64,000 nucleotides of DNA from Euglena gracilis (GCA_039621445.1 CP154955.1:60667564-60731563), one strand, 5' to 3'; shown: positions 52,383-62,757, counted from the stretch's first letter. Translations and numbers: made by a program. Notes: generated by a model from the letters alone, not told the origin.

Positions 52383-54311
52383 TCACAGCTGCTGGTTCGC
52401 CTCCTTCTCCTCCCATGTCCACTCAGTGGGTGGCTGTGGCCACTTCTTGTCTTGCCTCGGTCCTCCTTCTACTGCTGACAGCCACACCCTGGACACCTCT
52501 GTTGGGTGTTTGGCCAGATGGGCCATGACATCCTCCTTCAGGTTCTTCTTCTGGAAGTAATCAACGATGGGCTGACTGTAGCTGTGGAAGAAATGGTGCA
52601 GTGGTTCCCAGGTGAGTTCGGTGGAACCTTCCCACTGCACCTTGAACTCCAACTCTCCTCCTGGCGTTCTTCGGTGGGTCACCACTTTTTCGACGTTCCA
52701 CTCATCGATCCCGGTTAGAGGATCTGACCGGGCCTGCTTGAAGTGGAACAGCTTCACCGGTGATCCCAGCTCTTCATCGCCCTCTGTGTACGCCTTCAGC
52801 TGGCATCGGTGTGCTTCTTGCATCCTCCCTTCCTGCAGCTCCACCACGTAGCCGTGCTCACTCCTCCTCTCCATCACGCGACATGGGCCCAGCCAGTAGC
52901 TCTCCAGCTTCTCCCCTGGCCTGCCCCTTGGCCGCAGGTACCACGCCTTGCTGCCCACTTGCAGTGGTGGCAACTCCTTGCGTCGCTTGTTCAACTGCTC
53001 GGTCTTTTTTTGATGCAACTGGTTCACGGTGTCTGCGACGTTCTTGTCTACCAGCTTCTGCCGCTCGAAGAAGCTCACTGCATCTTCGGCCTTGGTGGGT
53101 GGCTCGTAGGGTACACCAGCATACGGCCGGTGCCTTCCATAGAGCACTTCGTATGGTGACAGCCCGCTTGGTCCTTCTTTGTCGTTGAGGCGTTGGACTG
53201 CGATGGGGAGTGCTTCCACCCACGGAATTCCTTTCTCCTCGTGGATATGCCGCAGCTGCTTCTGCAGCTGTTCCCCCATCTGCTCTGCTCTGCCGTTGGC
53301 GGGGTGGTGGTGTGCTTGGGAGTAAGCGTGCCGGACGCCTTGCAGGGCACACATGGTTCGCCACCACGCTCCTGCGAAGTGGGGCCCCCTGTCCGAGGTG
53401 AGCACGCTTGGGATCCCATGGGGCGACCACCACTTGCAGTACATCGCCTTTGCGACCTTGGCTGCCGTCAACCCCCTCGTGTGGTGTGCCGTGGCCACCA
53501 CCCAGCCGCTGTGTCTGTCGACGCAGCCCGCGACGACATTGAACAGCTTGCCATCGAACTCCACCTCGGGCATCACAAACAGGTCGATGCAGACGCTGGT
53601 CATGATGTGGGGCGGCACCGGTGTCGGTGTCACCTTCAGGTGCAGCGGCTGATGGGGGTGTTCCACTGCTTGGCAGTAGGTGCAGATTTTCTGCATCCTC
53701 TCGGCCAGCTTCTTTGCCTCCTCCTCGTCGGCGAACTGGAAGAAACGGTGAGCCTCCTTCATCAGCATCTCGCCTGCCCAATGGCCCGTTTGAGCATGCT
53801 GTGCTCTGAGGACTTTGCCCACCAGGCCCGTTGGCACGCACCAGACCCCATCCTTCAGGAGCCTCTTGTGTTCAACCCGGTAGCCCTTGGGCCACGGGTC
53901 TCCGATCTTGGTGTCGTGCCACACGGTTTGCCATCTGGGGCACTTCTCGTAGTGCGGTCCCCAGTCCATGGTGTAGATGTCGATGTCCTCCTCGGCGTCT
54001 GCGGGGTCGGTTGTGGGATGATCAGGGGCAGATGTGGTTGGGGAGGATGTTGGAATGTCGGGTGATGATGAGGATGGTGAGGGTGCTGGGATACTGGAAG
54101 ACGGAGGTTGCGGCTGCACGATAGAGGTTTCGGGATGTTCATGGGGTGATGAGGTTGTTGGGTCGGCGGTTGATGTTGTGGCATCCTTTTCCTTGGGTGT
54201 TTCTGCTGTGGGTGCTGTGATTTCCACCACGTCCTCCTCGTCCTCCACTGAGTCCTTGGCTGATTTGCTGCTGGTCTGTGGGACTGCTGGCTTTTCGTTT
54301 TTCTTTGGCAT
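52383..54311 (-). CDS. Integrase with C-terminal chromodomain
   Basis: 642 codons. The first ~110 residues are a Ser/Thr/Pro linker. Then the zinc-binding H2C2 region (HAQTGH ... CTYC), the DDE core with D (SVCIDLFV), D (LTSDRGPHFAGAW) and E (HPANGRAEQMGE), a GPY/F-like segment, and a chromodomain (WNVEKVVTHRR, KVQWEGSTELTWEP). Integrase inserts the cDNA; the chromodomain usually directs insertion to particular chromatin. The frame differs from RNase H: a shift occurs between 54410 and 54310. The frame is intact and full-length. Confidence 0.95.
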   Translation of the reverse strand: MPKKNEKPAVPQTSSKSAKDSVEDEEDVVEITAPTAETPKEKDATTSTADPTTSSPHEHPETSIVQPQPPSSSIPAPSPSSSSPDIPTSSPTTSAPDHPTTDPADAEEDIDIYTMDWGPHYEKCPRWQTVWHDTKIGDPWPKGYRVEHKRLLKDGVWCVPTGLVGKVLRAQHAQTGHWAGEMLMKEAHRFFQFADEEEAKKLAERMQKICTYCQAVEHPHQPLHLKVTPTPVPPHIMTSVCIDLFVMPEVEFDGKLFNVVAGCVDRHSGWVVATAHHTRGLTAAKVAKAMYCKWWSPHGIPSVLTSDRGPHFAGAWWRTMCALQGVRHAYSQAHHHPANGRAEQMGEQLQKQLRHIHEEKGIPWVEALPIAVQRLNDKEGPSGLSPYEVLYGRHRPYAGVPYEPPTKAEDAVSFFERQKLVDKNVADTVNQLHQKKTEQLNKRRKELPPLQVGSKAWYLRPRGRPGEKLESYWLGPCRVMERRSEHGYVVELQEGRMQEAHRCQLKAYTEGDEELGSPVKLFHFKQARSDPLTGIDEWNVEKVVTHRRTPGGELEFKVQWEGSTELTWEPLHHFFHSYSQPIVDYFQKKNLKEDVMAHLAKHPTEVSRVWLSAVEGGPRQDKKWPQPPTEWTWEEKEANQQL

Positions 54312-54408
54312 GCTGCTGGCCTCTGTTGGGTCTGGTGGGTCTTGCTGTGCCTTGATCTGCTGGGCTTGGCGTCTCCATGTCGGTGGACCCCTTGGCTGTT
54401 GGTGCTGG

Positions 54409-54890
54409 CTAGTTCTTTTTCATCTGTGCTCGGGTGGTCACTGCCACTTCGGTGTTCTCGGTGGTTTTGTGCTTGAGTCGTATGATGCATACTTGCTTTT
54501 CTTCGGTGGCTGTGTCGATTGGGTGAGTGGCCTTTGGACACGGTCTCTCCTCTTCCTTCTCCTTCTGGATTTGCTTTTGCATTTCTTTCGTGTCTTGATC
54601 GGTGCCATGCCAGGTGATGTCCTTGAAGCCTTGGCTGGCGGGATATGCCCATCTTGAGAGCGCATCTCCGATGGTGTTTGCTTGGCCTTGCACATGGATG
54701 ACTTCCAGCCGGAAGTTGTTGAGCTTTGCATGCCACCTTGCTCGGCGGCCTTGTGGGCCGACTCCTGCGACATGCTCTTTGTACCACCCTTGTAGGCTCT
54801 TGTGGTCTGTCAGCACCAGCACCTCGTTGTCCAGAATGTACGGCGCCCACTTGTCCAGGGCGGAGACGATTGCTATACGTCTCCTTGTCC
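54409..54890 (-). CDS. RNase H domain (second part, shifted frame)
   Basis: Continues from the RT frame after a one-base insertion near 54875 (TATAGCAATC where TATGCAATC would keep frame). It has the RNase H motifs KETY-AIVSALDKWAPYI, VLTDHKSLQGWYKEH and, near its end, IGDALSRW; the first Asp (RTDASDYAMG) is in the RT frame. After RNase H it carries a charged tail and ends TTRAQMKKN. It degrades the RNA template during reverse transcription. Confidence 0.92.
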
Positions 54891-56344
54891 CTGGTGTCCC
54901 ACTTCTGCCGTTGGCCATCGGTGAGCTTGCGGCTCATGAAGGCCACGGGGATGGAGGCACCTGGCTTGATGTCCTCGAGGGAGGGGAGTCCTTCCACCAG
55001 TGGGACCTGCTCCAGCGCCGCACCCATTGCGTAGTCTGATGCATCTGTCCGAAGGACAAACGGCTTGGTGGGGTCCATGTGGTACAGCTCGAGGTCCGCC
55101 ACGAGTGCCTGCTTCAGGCGCTCGAATGCCTTCTCTTCCTCCTTGGTCCATGTCACCGGGTGTTTGCTGCCTGCTTTGGCGAGCTCCCGGGGCAGCTTCA
55201 GCTTTTCCTGCAGCGGTGCCGCATATTCGGCGAACATTCGCACGTATCCGCTGTAATAATTGCACAGCCCCAAAAATGCCCGGAGGCTGGAGACGTCCTT
55301 GGGCAGCTCCCACTTCTGGACAGCGTCCAGCTTCCCTGGGGCTGGCGACCTTCTGCCTCCTCCCAGCACATGGCCGACAAACTCCACTCGGCGCATGAAC
55401 AGCTTGACCTTCTTAGGGTCCGAGACCCACTTGTCGCGCTCGAGGGCTGCCAGCGTCTCCCGGACATCTGCGGCATGGGCCTTCAGGAAGTCTTCTTCCT
55501 TGGCCGACTTTTCTTTGGTGCAGATGATGATGTCATCAAAGTACGGCCTTGAGTGCCTTTGCAGTCCGGCACACGTCGCATCGATGTCCCGTTGCAGCAG
55601 TGCCGGGCCCACATTGATCCCTTGTGGGACCACAGTCCACTGCCACAGGCCGCCCGGCATTTGGATGTTGGTGATTGGCCGGGACTCGGCGTCAAGGGCG
55701 ACTTGATGGAAGGCATCCCGGAGGTCCACTGTGCTGAACAGCTCACATCTTGCTTGCTCGGCCACGATCTCCTCGGTGAGGGGCAGCGGGTAGCTGTCCG
55801 GCTGCAGCTGCTTGTTGGTGAGCGCGTAATCGCACACCAGTCTCCACTTCCCGCTTTTCTTTTTTGTTGGGAAGGGGGCTGCTCTCCACGGTCCCCTCCC
55901 GGGTTCCAGCTTGCCGTCCTTCCGGCACTCTGCCTCCATTTCCCTCAGGGCATCATGCCTTTCTCCTCTCAGGTGGATCACTCTGCCCACCACTGGCACT
56001 GCTCCTGGCTTCAGCCTGAGCACGGCCTTGCCATGCGTCCCTCTTGCTGGGGGATTTGGCCACACTCTTTCCCGGAAGACGCGTCCTGCGTATTCATCCA
56101 GGATTTCTTGCCGGAGCTTGGATGCCAGTGGATCTGGATGCTCGTCGTCTGACTGCACCACGCCTCTGATTTCCACCTGCTCGCCCTGCACTTGGAGGAG
56201 GTGCCTTGCTGCTTCCTGGAGTGCCTCGTTGTCGGAGATCTCCTCATCCGACGCACCTTCATCCTCCTCGGCTTCATGGATCTCTCCGGGAATGTACATC
56301 CGCATCTTCTGCACCAATGCCAGCATTTGCTCCTCCACATCTTC
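54875..56344 (-). CDS. Reverse transcriptase (with start of RNase H)
   Basis: Same frame as the protease ORF, after a TAA at 56345-56347. An acidic N-terminal stretch is followed by RT motifs: WRLVCDYALTNKQL, FSTVDLRDAFHQV (catalytic Asp), VVPQGINVGPALLQ, PYFDDIIIC (YFDD box; most Ty3/gypsy RTs have YIDD or YLDD), FVGHVLGGGR, LRAFLGLCNYYSGYV, then RNase H RTDASDYAMG. The frame stays open to 53855 but leaves homology at the frameshift near 54875. Confidence 0.95.
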
Positions 56345-56926
56345 TTATTCTTCCCACAGACACTCTTCTTCCTCTTGATGTTGTGTTGCCGTTGATGACA
56401 GGGGTTGCTGGAGGGGATGTTGGGTTGAGGATGCTGGGGGTGGTTGCGGCTCTTGCTGGGTGACCACTGTTGCTATCGATCTTCCTTGTCCTTGGACGGT
56501 GCTGTTCTTCTGCGCCCACAGCACCCACTGTGGCGGATCATGCGGATGGAGTGCATCTCTCCATGGCTGCACGTCGAGGCGATTGACCTTCAACCACGGA
56601 TATCCGAGGACGAGGTCGCAGCCGATGTCCCCGTCGTGCGCGGTGACGGTGCTGCTCCACTGGCTGCCCACTGGCACGCCCTCTTCAGTTCTCGCCTCGA
56701 AGGAGAGAATAATGGTGGCCTCATTCTTTCCTCGGTTGAGCTCTTCGCCACTCACTGTCTTGAGCAGCAGCGGCTTGCTGGACTGCGTGAAGCAGGCTTC
56801 TGGAAGCAGGTCCCTCCGGCAGAGAGACGTCTGGGCTCCGGTGTCGATGAGCGCTTTTGCTTGGCGGCACTCACCATTGGCTTCCACGGTCACTTCCAGC
56901 AGCAGCTGGCATCCGCCTCCTCTCCT
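56345..56926 (-). CDS. Retroviral-type aspartic protease
   Basis: Preceded in the same frame by TAA (56925-56927). The domain starts around CQLLLEV and has the active site KALIDTGAQTSLC and the second motif CDLVLGYPWL. Length (~190 codons with a Gln/Pro tail) fits a gypsy protease, which cuts the polyprotein during maturation. The first Met is at 56893, just inside the domain, so translation probably does not start here; read-through or an inactivating stop is more likely. Confidence 0.9.
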   Translation of the reverse strand, partial: RRGGGCQLLLEVTVEANGECRQAKALIDTGAQTSLCRRDLLPEACFTQSSKPLLLKTVSGEELNRGKNEATIILSFEARTEEGVPVGSQWSSTVTAHDGDIGCDLVLGYPWLKVNRLDVQPWRDALHPHDPPQWVLWAQKNSTVQGQGRSIATVVTQQEPQPPPASSTQHPLQQPLSSTATQHQEEEECLWEE

Positions 56927-57690
56927 TTACATCCTGCCCACTCGAAAGCGGGCCGGCTTCACATGCCATGGCTTGATGGTCACCTCTTGCACTTGGCTGT
57001 TGCGTACTGCTCCTTCTGCTTCGGTCGCTGCTTGTGGTCCTGTGCCTTGGCACAGGTACTCCACCACGCCGCTTGGGATTCTGTATGCCTCCTCTCGTGA
57101 CACCCTGTGGGGGCACCTGCCTCCCAGCTGGAACCGGTGGCGCCGTCTTCCTTTGTCTCCTTGCACCGAGCTTTTGCATCGGCCATCGCACAGCACGTTG
57201 GTGAGGTCCCTGGCCATCTCCTTCGGTAACCAGAACCGGGTGGGTTTCCGGTAGCCGAAGTCTTCAAACATGCAGTAGTCGAGGTCCACGAAAGCCAGGT
57301 CTCGGACTACTCGCCTCCTTCGGAGCAGCCCGTGACGGGGATTCTCGATCCACCACTTCGCCGGAGCGAGGTACTGGATGATCTCCCTTGTCTTCCCCAC
57401 CACCGCATCTGCTCCCCTCAACCGCCTCGGCCTTGTCGTCATTGCCGACGAGTACTCGGTGCATGGTGGGGATGCTGCCACCAGATCGAAGTCACCAGGG
57501 GAATACTGCTGCCAGTACTCCCATCGCCGGATGTCTGCCACCACATCGGGATGCCACCGGGAGTCCCAGTCGACACTCACGACATGGTAGCCCATTGCCT
57601 CGAGGGCCCGGCGGACACTGCCCGTCCCGGAGAATAGGTCCAGTGCCCAGAGCTCGCGTCCGCGGCTCTGCTGGTGCTTCTCTTCTTTTG
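56927..57690 (-). CDS. Cytosine-C5 DNA methyltransferase-like domain
   Basis: Part of the open frame 58342-56927. Motif I WALDLFSGTGSVRRALEA (AdoMet binding), motif II VVSVDWD, motif IV DLVAASPPCTEYSSA (PPC, the catalytic Cys position of C5 methyltransferases), motif VI WWIENPRHG (ENP in place of the usual ENV), motif VIII GYRKPTRFWL, and a late EEAYRIPSG motif. Length ~230 residues: compact, with a short target-recognition region. Expected reaction: transfer of methyl from AdoMet to cytosine C5. The domain lies between the gag-side repeats and the protease in the element's frame. Whether it is active, or was captured from host or virus, is not shown by sequence. Confidence 0.87.
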
Positions 57691-59095
57691 CTTCTGGCGT
57701 CACTGAGCCTGGAGGCACGGATGTGGATGTGGCTTGGGTGATGTTGCTGGATGTTGGATGTGGATGCGGTGTTTCTTGTGGTAGAAGTTGCCTTGATCCT
57801 TCTTGAGGCGGTTGTGGTTGATGCTGGGAATCGCTTGGTGGTTTGTATTGTTGGTGGGGATGCGGCGATGTAGAAGTCGGTTCCAGTGGAGGTTGTTGTT
57901 GAGGTGGATGCTGAGACGAAGATGAAGGTTCTTGTGGGAGAGGTAGCGGGGTGTTTCCTTGTGATGATGATGGTGGTTCGAGTGGCGGCTGTAGTGGCAC
58001 TGGATGTCGCGAAGTAGATGACGGTTCCCGTGGGTGATATCGTTGATGAGGATGTCGCTTTGATGACGGTTCCAGAGGCAGCTGTCGTGGTGATGCAGAT
58101 GACGGTCCTGGTGGGAGTTGTGGTTGATGTGGATGCTGTTGAGATGACGAAATCGGTTCTCGTGGCGGTTGTAGCGATTGTGGATGTTGCGGAGGAGATA
58201 ACGGTTCCTGTGGGCGATGAAGTTGGTGTGGGTGTCGCTGAGATGACGGAGACGGTTCTCGTGGTGGCAGCCACGAAGGAGGGTGTCGCGAAGAAGATGA
58301 AGGTTCTGGTGGACGATAATGTTGGGGTGGATGTCGCTGCAAAGATGAAGACAGTTCTCGTGGCAGCGGCTGCGATGGCGGATGTCGTGATGTGGATGAA
58401 GGTTCTCGTGGGAGTTGTGGTTGGTGTGGATGTGGCTTAGATGATGGAGTCGGTTCTCGTGGCGGCAGCGGCGATGGTGGATGCTGTGGAGAAGATGAAG
58501 GTTCTGGTGGATGTTGACGTTGGAGTAGATGTCGCTTTGATGATGATGCGGGTTCGTGGGGTAGCTGCTGTCGAGGTAGTTGTTGCGGTGAAGATGAAGG
58601 TTCTGGGATGCAGCTTGGATGATGGTGTCAGTTCTAGTGGCGGCGGCTGCAGTCGGGGTCGGGGTTCGGATGTCCGTTCTGGTGGGAGATGTCGTTGGAG
58701 GAGATGTTGGGGTGGGGATGACGGTTCTTGTGGATGATGCCGCTCGTGGGGTGGCTGCTGCGGGTTACATGTCCATTCTGGTGGGGGATGTCGATGGTGG
58801 AGATGCTGGGGTGGAGATGACGGTTCTTGTGGATGATGCCGCTCGTGGGGTGGCTGCTGCGGGTTACATGTCCGTTTTGGTGGGGGATGTCGATGGTGGA
58901 GATGCTGGGGTGTAGATGACGGTTCTTGTTGCTGATGATGCTCGTGGGGTGTCTGAAGCGGGTAAGAGGAGCGTTCTGGTGGGAGCTGTTGATGGTGGGG
59001 ATGTTGGGGTGGAGATGACGGTTCTTGTGGCGGATTATGCTCGTGGGGTGGCTGCCGGGTTTCTGGTCGCTTGTTGTCGGGCTGTTGCATGGCTG
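57690..59095 (-). CDS. Pro/His/Ser-rich repeat linker of the retroelement polyprotein
   Basis: Two frames (59090-58437 and 58342 onward; the shift is near 58615) both encode repeats of the form PPxEPSSxxQHPHxQ. A 99-bp unit is exact in spacing at 58743, 58842, 58941 and 59040, i.e. 33 residues including ERHHPQEPSSPPQHL. Probably a flexible spacer between nucleocapsid and methyltransferase. It has no domain. Confidence 0.75.
58700..59080. repeat. 99-bp minisatellite within the polyprotein linker
   Basis: CTCGTGGGGTGGCTGC starts at 58743 and 58842, with variants at 58941 and 59040. The period is a multiple of three, so expansion keeps the frame. Confidence 0.9.
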
Positions 59096-59111
59096 TCAGG
59101 CTTCTTGGGTG

Positions 59112-60146
59112 CTATTCTTGTGGTGGATGCTGGTCCGTGTCACGCAGTGGACGTTGCTTTCTTTGGGGTAGGTGTTGCTTTTCTTGTTGCGGATGCCGGT
59201 TGGTGTCGCGGGGAGGGTGTTGTGTGGTAGATGTTGACCCTTGAGGTGGTTGTCGCGATGAGGTTGTTGTTTCCTGCTTACTTCCTTTTCCCTTGGAGTG
59301 GTTGTTGTTCTTTGTCGTTGATCTTTGCCATTCCCTTGGCATAGATCTCTCCCCTTCTTCTTCCTTCCTTCCCTTTGTGCCTTGATCCTTGTCGGGTTGT
59401 GTCATCGGAGGTGATTGTCTTGGCTTGCGGTTTCTTTTCTTTTTCTCCACCACCTGCCATCCTTCCTCCTCTCGATGCCTGGACAGGGTGGTGGAGCACA
59501 CCTGCACGGTTCTCACCTCGTGCACTTCCTCCTGCCGGTCTCCGGCTCGGGGTTTTGACTGCCTGCCCAAGCCTCCTCCCCTAGGGCCTGGGCGGCCCCT
59601 TCACTCCTCCCACTCCTCCACTGCGGCGACACTCCTCCCCCGGCCGCTGTCTTTTCCTCCTTTGCCTTTTCCATCGCCTTTGCCTTTGCCACCCTTGTCT
59701 TGTCCACCACCTTTGCCATCTCCTCCCTTTGACCATTGTGGGTTGCCTTTTCCTTTGCCTTTGGCATCCCATGAGTTGTTCCACGACGCTCCACCTTGGT
59801 ACGGGGCATTCTGCCACTGTCCCGATGATGACCACTCTGGTTGTCGATCTCCTCCCTTCACCGCCGGTGGCGGTGACGGTGCACTTTGGGTGGGCTGTGG
59901 TCCGGGTTGCACCGTGCTTGTCGGTTGCTCCTCCTTCTTCTCAGACACCTTTGGAGGTGTCGGGGGCCTCTTATCTTGCCGTTTGTTTCCCTTGCCCACT
60001 TGCCGGACAGCTTCTTCCTCTTCTTCTTCTGCACCATCCCACTCTGCATCCACTTCCCGGTGCCACCGCGGCTGTGGCCGACGGTCAGGCCGGAGCTTTG
60101 CTGCGGCTCGGGCGCGTTGGCGATCCGCTGCTCCGTTCGGAGCCAA
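59112..60146 (-). CDS. Nucleocapsid-like basic region of gag
   Basis: Frame 60146-59601, then 59570-59112 in the same frame after one stop. It contains an acidic run (EEEEEEAV), aromatic repeats (WSSSGQWQNAPYQGGASWNN), a Gly/Lys array (KGGDGKGGGQDKGGKGKGDG) and a Lys/Arg/Gln tail. No CCHC knuckle is present; the Gly/Lys array may replace it for RNA binding. The capsid frame shifts into this one near 60100. Confidence 0.7.
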
Positions 60147-60886
60147 CGAGTCATCAGCTCGTTGATTTCTTTCGGCCCCAACTCCGCATTGTCCGGGGAG
60201 ACCTTGACAACGCTCCCGCCTTGGAGCCGCTGCCGGTCATAGAGCATTTTGATGGCATGCCGATGCTCTTCCCCTTGCGGCGTCACCTTCACTCGCTTGC
60301 CGAACCGTCGCACGGCAAGTGGTCTCAGCCCGGTCTCCGCCAGCACCATGTTCTCCACCTCCTCTGTGGCCACATCGATTGGCAGCCCATCGAGCACCAA
60401 GGTGCCCCTCTCTGTCCTTTTGTCCTCCTCCATCGCCAGCTTTCTTCGCCACGGATCCCTTGGGATCGCATTCATCAACAGGCGACTCAGTTCTGCATCA
60501 CTGACATCGCCAAGTTGCCCAGCCAGGGTCATCATCTGTGCGTAGAGCTCACGCCACGACTTCTCTGTTGGCTTGCCCGCATGCGCCATCTTCAGCCGGT
60601 GGAGCTTGCGGCGGAGGACCTCCTTGTCTTCCGCCCCGAACTCCAGGTCGAGGCGCGCCCAGTACTCTTCGTACCCGAGGTCCGGATTGGCTTCCAGCTC
60701 CTGGTCCACCAGGAGAGCCCCGGCCTCGTCGAGTGCACTTCGCAGCAACGCCAATCGCTGTGCATCGGTCATTGCTGGCATCAGCCCTTCCGTTTCTCGT
60801 AGAAACGGAATCCACTTTCTTCTCCACATTGGCCAGTCCTCTGCAATCCCGCTGAACCTTCCGGGATGTCTGCCGCTGATGGACTC
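60100..60886 (-). CDS. gag capsid domain
   Basis: In one frame from the stop at 60885-60887: FSGIAEDWPMWRRKWIPFLR, then RLALLRSALDEAGALLV, LRRKLHRLKMAHAGKPTEKS and LSRLLMNAIPRDPWRRKL. This is the Retrotrans_gag pattern (F.G...DW..W...F, a helical core, W.....F..R, L....P). It assembles the virus-like particle. Same frame as the preceding linker (61108-60888), separated by one TAG. Confidence 0.85.
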
Positions 60887-60887
60887 C

Positions 60888-62106
60888 TAGAGTTGTGGGG
60901 GTAGGAGTTGGAGTTGTGGACTGACGGTGTGTGCTTGCACTGGGGCGATGGTCACTTCCACCCCCCGCACCGCCGTTCCGGTTGTGCTCCTGGGTGGCTG
61001 TGTCACTTGCGTCATTGGCATCACTGCTTGTACTGGGATTGATGTCACTGCTTCACTTTGCACCATTGATCGCGTGCTCTTTCTTGCCAACCTGAGCTCC
61101 GGTCGCACCGCAACCGAAGATTGTTGTCGTGCTTGTATTTCTGGGTACGGTTGGGACGGGAATGTGTGGACCTCTGCACGTTGACGGACTTCTTCACGGG
61201 GGTGTGTGGTTCCTGGATGGGCGTTGTTGTGCTGAGCTGTAGCCGTGCGACTTGTCTCGCCAGATCTTGCACTTCTCGCTCCATCTGTTCACTGCTGCTC
61301 ATATTGGGGCGTGATTGTTGCCGGATTAGCTGAATGTCCCTCTGTATTTCCCTGAGCTGTGTCTTTGTCTCCTTGATGGCCTTGGAGAACGCTCCTTCCC
61401 CATGGAGCACTCTCTCCCGCAATTGTTGGATGCCGTCCTCCACCTCTTCCGTTGATTGGAGTGGTTGTTGTGGGAGTTGAAGTCGTTTGATCTCCTCGTG
61501 CATCTTGTTCTCCACCCGCTCCATGGCCCTTGCCAGTGCTTCGTCCGCCACCTCGACCTTCTTGCTCAGCCGGAGAAGGTCTCTGTCCTTCTCATCTTTG
61601 GCTCGGGCCATGGAGGTCTCCAGGGCTTGTACCCTGGCCGCAAGGTGGTGGAAGTCTTGCACCTGGATCTCGAGCTGTCGGACGTACTCCGTCGTCTCGC
61701 GCTTGAACTGCTTGTTGTTCTGCTCGAGAGCCTGCACCTTGAAGATCAGATCCTGGATGAGAGTGTTGGATGTGGTCGGTTGTTGGAGTTGCGTTGTCTG
61801 TTGTTTTTGCTTCATCTCCTGGATCTCCTTTGCCATCACCGCCACCTGAGTCTGTTGTGCTTGTTTCATTGCCTCCACCTCCTTCTTGATCGCCGTCACT
61901 TCCTCCACCATTGCTCGTTTCAGTCGGTCTTTCGATTGTTCGATTTCTTGGATCCGCACTGTCATTCTGTTCAATGCCACCTCCATCTCCGGGTTCTGGA
62001 TCGGTTGTTGTGGTTTTGGTGATCCTTTTGCTGCTTGCTGCTCGTGTTCGCGCCGCATCATTTCCACTAGTGACCGGATCTCGCTGTTTCGCGTCACTGT
62101 TTCCAT
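60888..62106 (-). CDS. N-terminal coiled-coil part of gag
   Basis: Starts METVTRNSEIRSLVEMM (Met at 62106) and carries heptad-rich sequence over ~250 residues (VEAMKQAQQTQVAVMAKEIQ, VQALEQNNKQFKRETTEYVR, LRLSKKVEVADEALARAMER). Near 61115 a frameshift leads into 61108-60888 (VRPELRLARKST ... PQLQLLPPQL). It probably mediates self-association of the gag protein. Nothing upstream of the Met is coding on this strand; an LTR should lie to its right but was not identified. Confidence 0.75.
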
Positions 62107-62164
62107 CTTGATCTGCTCCTGAGATGGTGAGATGGTGAGGATTTTTGTGGTAAAATATTACCAC

Positions 62165-62757
62165 CGTTGCAAGAAATCATTTTTCGCGTATGTTTCTTCG
62201 ATGCATTCGGAATGTCCGAATTCGCGGTGGGAAGGAAGCTCGGTAGCCCCCAGGGATACCCTGGTGGTTTCCGCAGTCAACGAGAGTGCAGGTCAGCACC
62301 CCAAGTCAGCTGAATTCTGTTCGCGGATCACACGCGAATTTCACGGTGTGCTGGAAAATCCAGTATACGCGTGCGACATCGACCCCGCGATACGCGGCCC
62401 GTTCGGTGTTTGTAAGATCGAGCTTAAGGAAGGAGCTAAACCAATGCACCGGAAATTTTTTCGTTGTTCGGGAGAACGCGAACAAGCTCTCAATGAAATG
62501 ATTGAGAAGCTTATTCAGCACAAGTGGATTGTACCCTCGAAAAGCGAGTGGACATCCCAAACATTTGTTGTTCCTAAACCCCCAGACCACTGAGGTCAGA
62601 AGAAATGGAGACTGGTGCTGGATTACCGGTACCTGAACTCCCAGACAAGGGATGATCCCTTCCCGCTCCCTGATCGAGGATCTGATCACCAAACAATCGG
62701 AAAACCGGTTGCGGTCAATTTTCGATCTGGAGGACGGTTTTCACCAAACGCACTTGC
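62165..62757 (+). pseudogene. Ty3/gypsy reverse transcriptase, N-terminal half
   Basis: Codes the RT entry region: REFHGVLENPVYACDIDP, FGVCKIELKEGAKPMHRKFF, EMIEKLIQHKWIVPSKSEW, then after a stop (62591-62593) KKWRLVLDYRYLNSQ and, one frame over, RSIFDLEDGFHQTHLHC with the first catalytic Asp. The sequence stops matching at ~62757, where short inverted repeats begin; the YxDD half is absent. The style (KWIVPSKSEW, short linker) is close to the 31.4-kb element but the two do not overlap, so family identity cannot be tested here. Confidence 0.85.

Larger units (their letters stand above)
52383..62106 (-). mobile_element. Ty3/gypsy-type retroelement carrying a DNA methyltransferase domain
   Basis: On one strand over 9.7 kb, in order: coiled coil, gag capsid, Gly/Lys basic region, Pro/His repeats, C5 methyltransferase-like domain, aspartic protease, RT, RNase H, integrase, chromodomain. 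The order PR-RT-RH-IN and the chromodomain mark a Ty3/gypsy chromovirus-like element. Catalytic residues of RT (YFDD), RH, IN (D, D, E), PR (DTG) and methyltransferase (PPC) are all present. It has a few single-base frameshifts (for example near 54875) and in-frame stops at 60887, 56927 and 56345, so this copy is probably recently inactivated. No LTR pair was identified; the right end meets another gypsy fragment near 62165. Confidence 0.9.

Noticed and set aside
56345-60887. Stop-codon reassignment (TAA/TAG read as amino acid)
   Set aside because: The cullin gene ends in TAG exactly at the conserved terminus and no cullin exon contains an internal TAA or TAG, so the standard code is the simpler view.
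62145-62165. Hairpin GTGGTAA-AATA-TTACCAC resembling the geminivirus/circovirus nicking nonanucleotide
   Set aside because: It differs from TAATATTAC by one base, there is no Rep gene or other single-stranded-DNA virus sequence nearby, and a short palindrome is expected by chance in an AT-rich patch.
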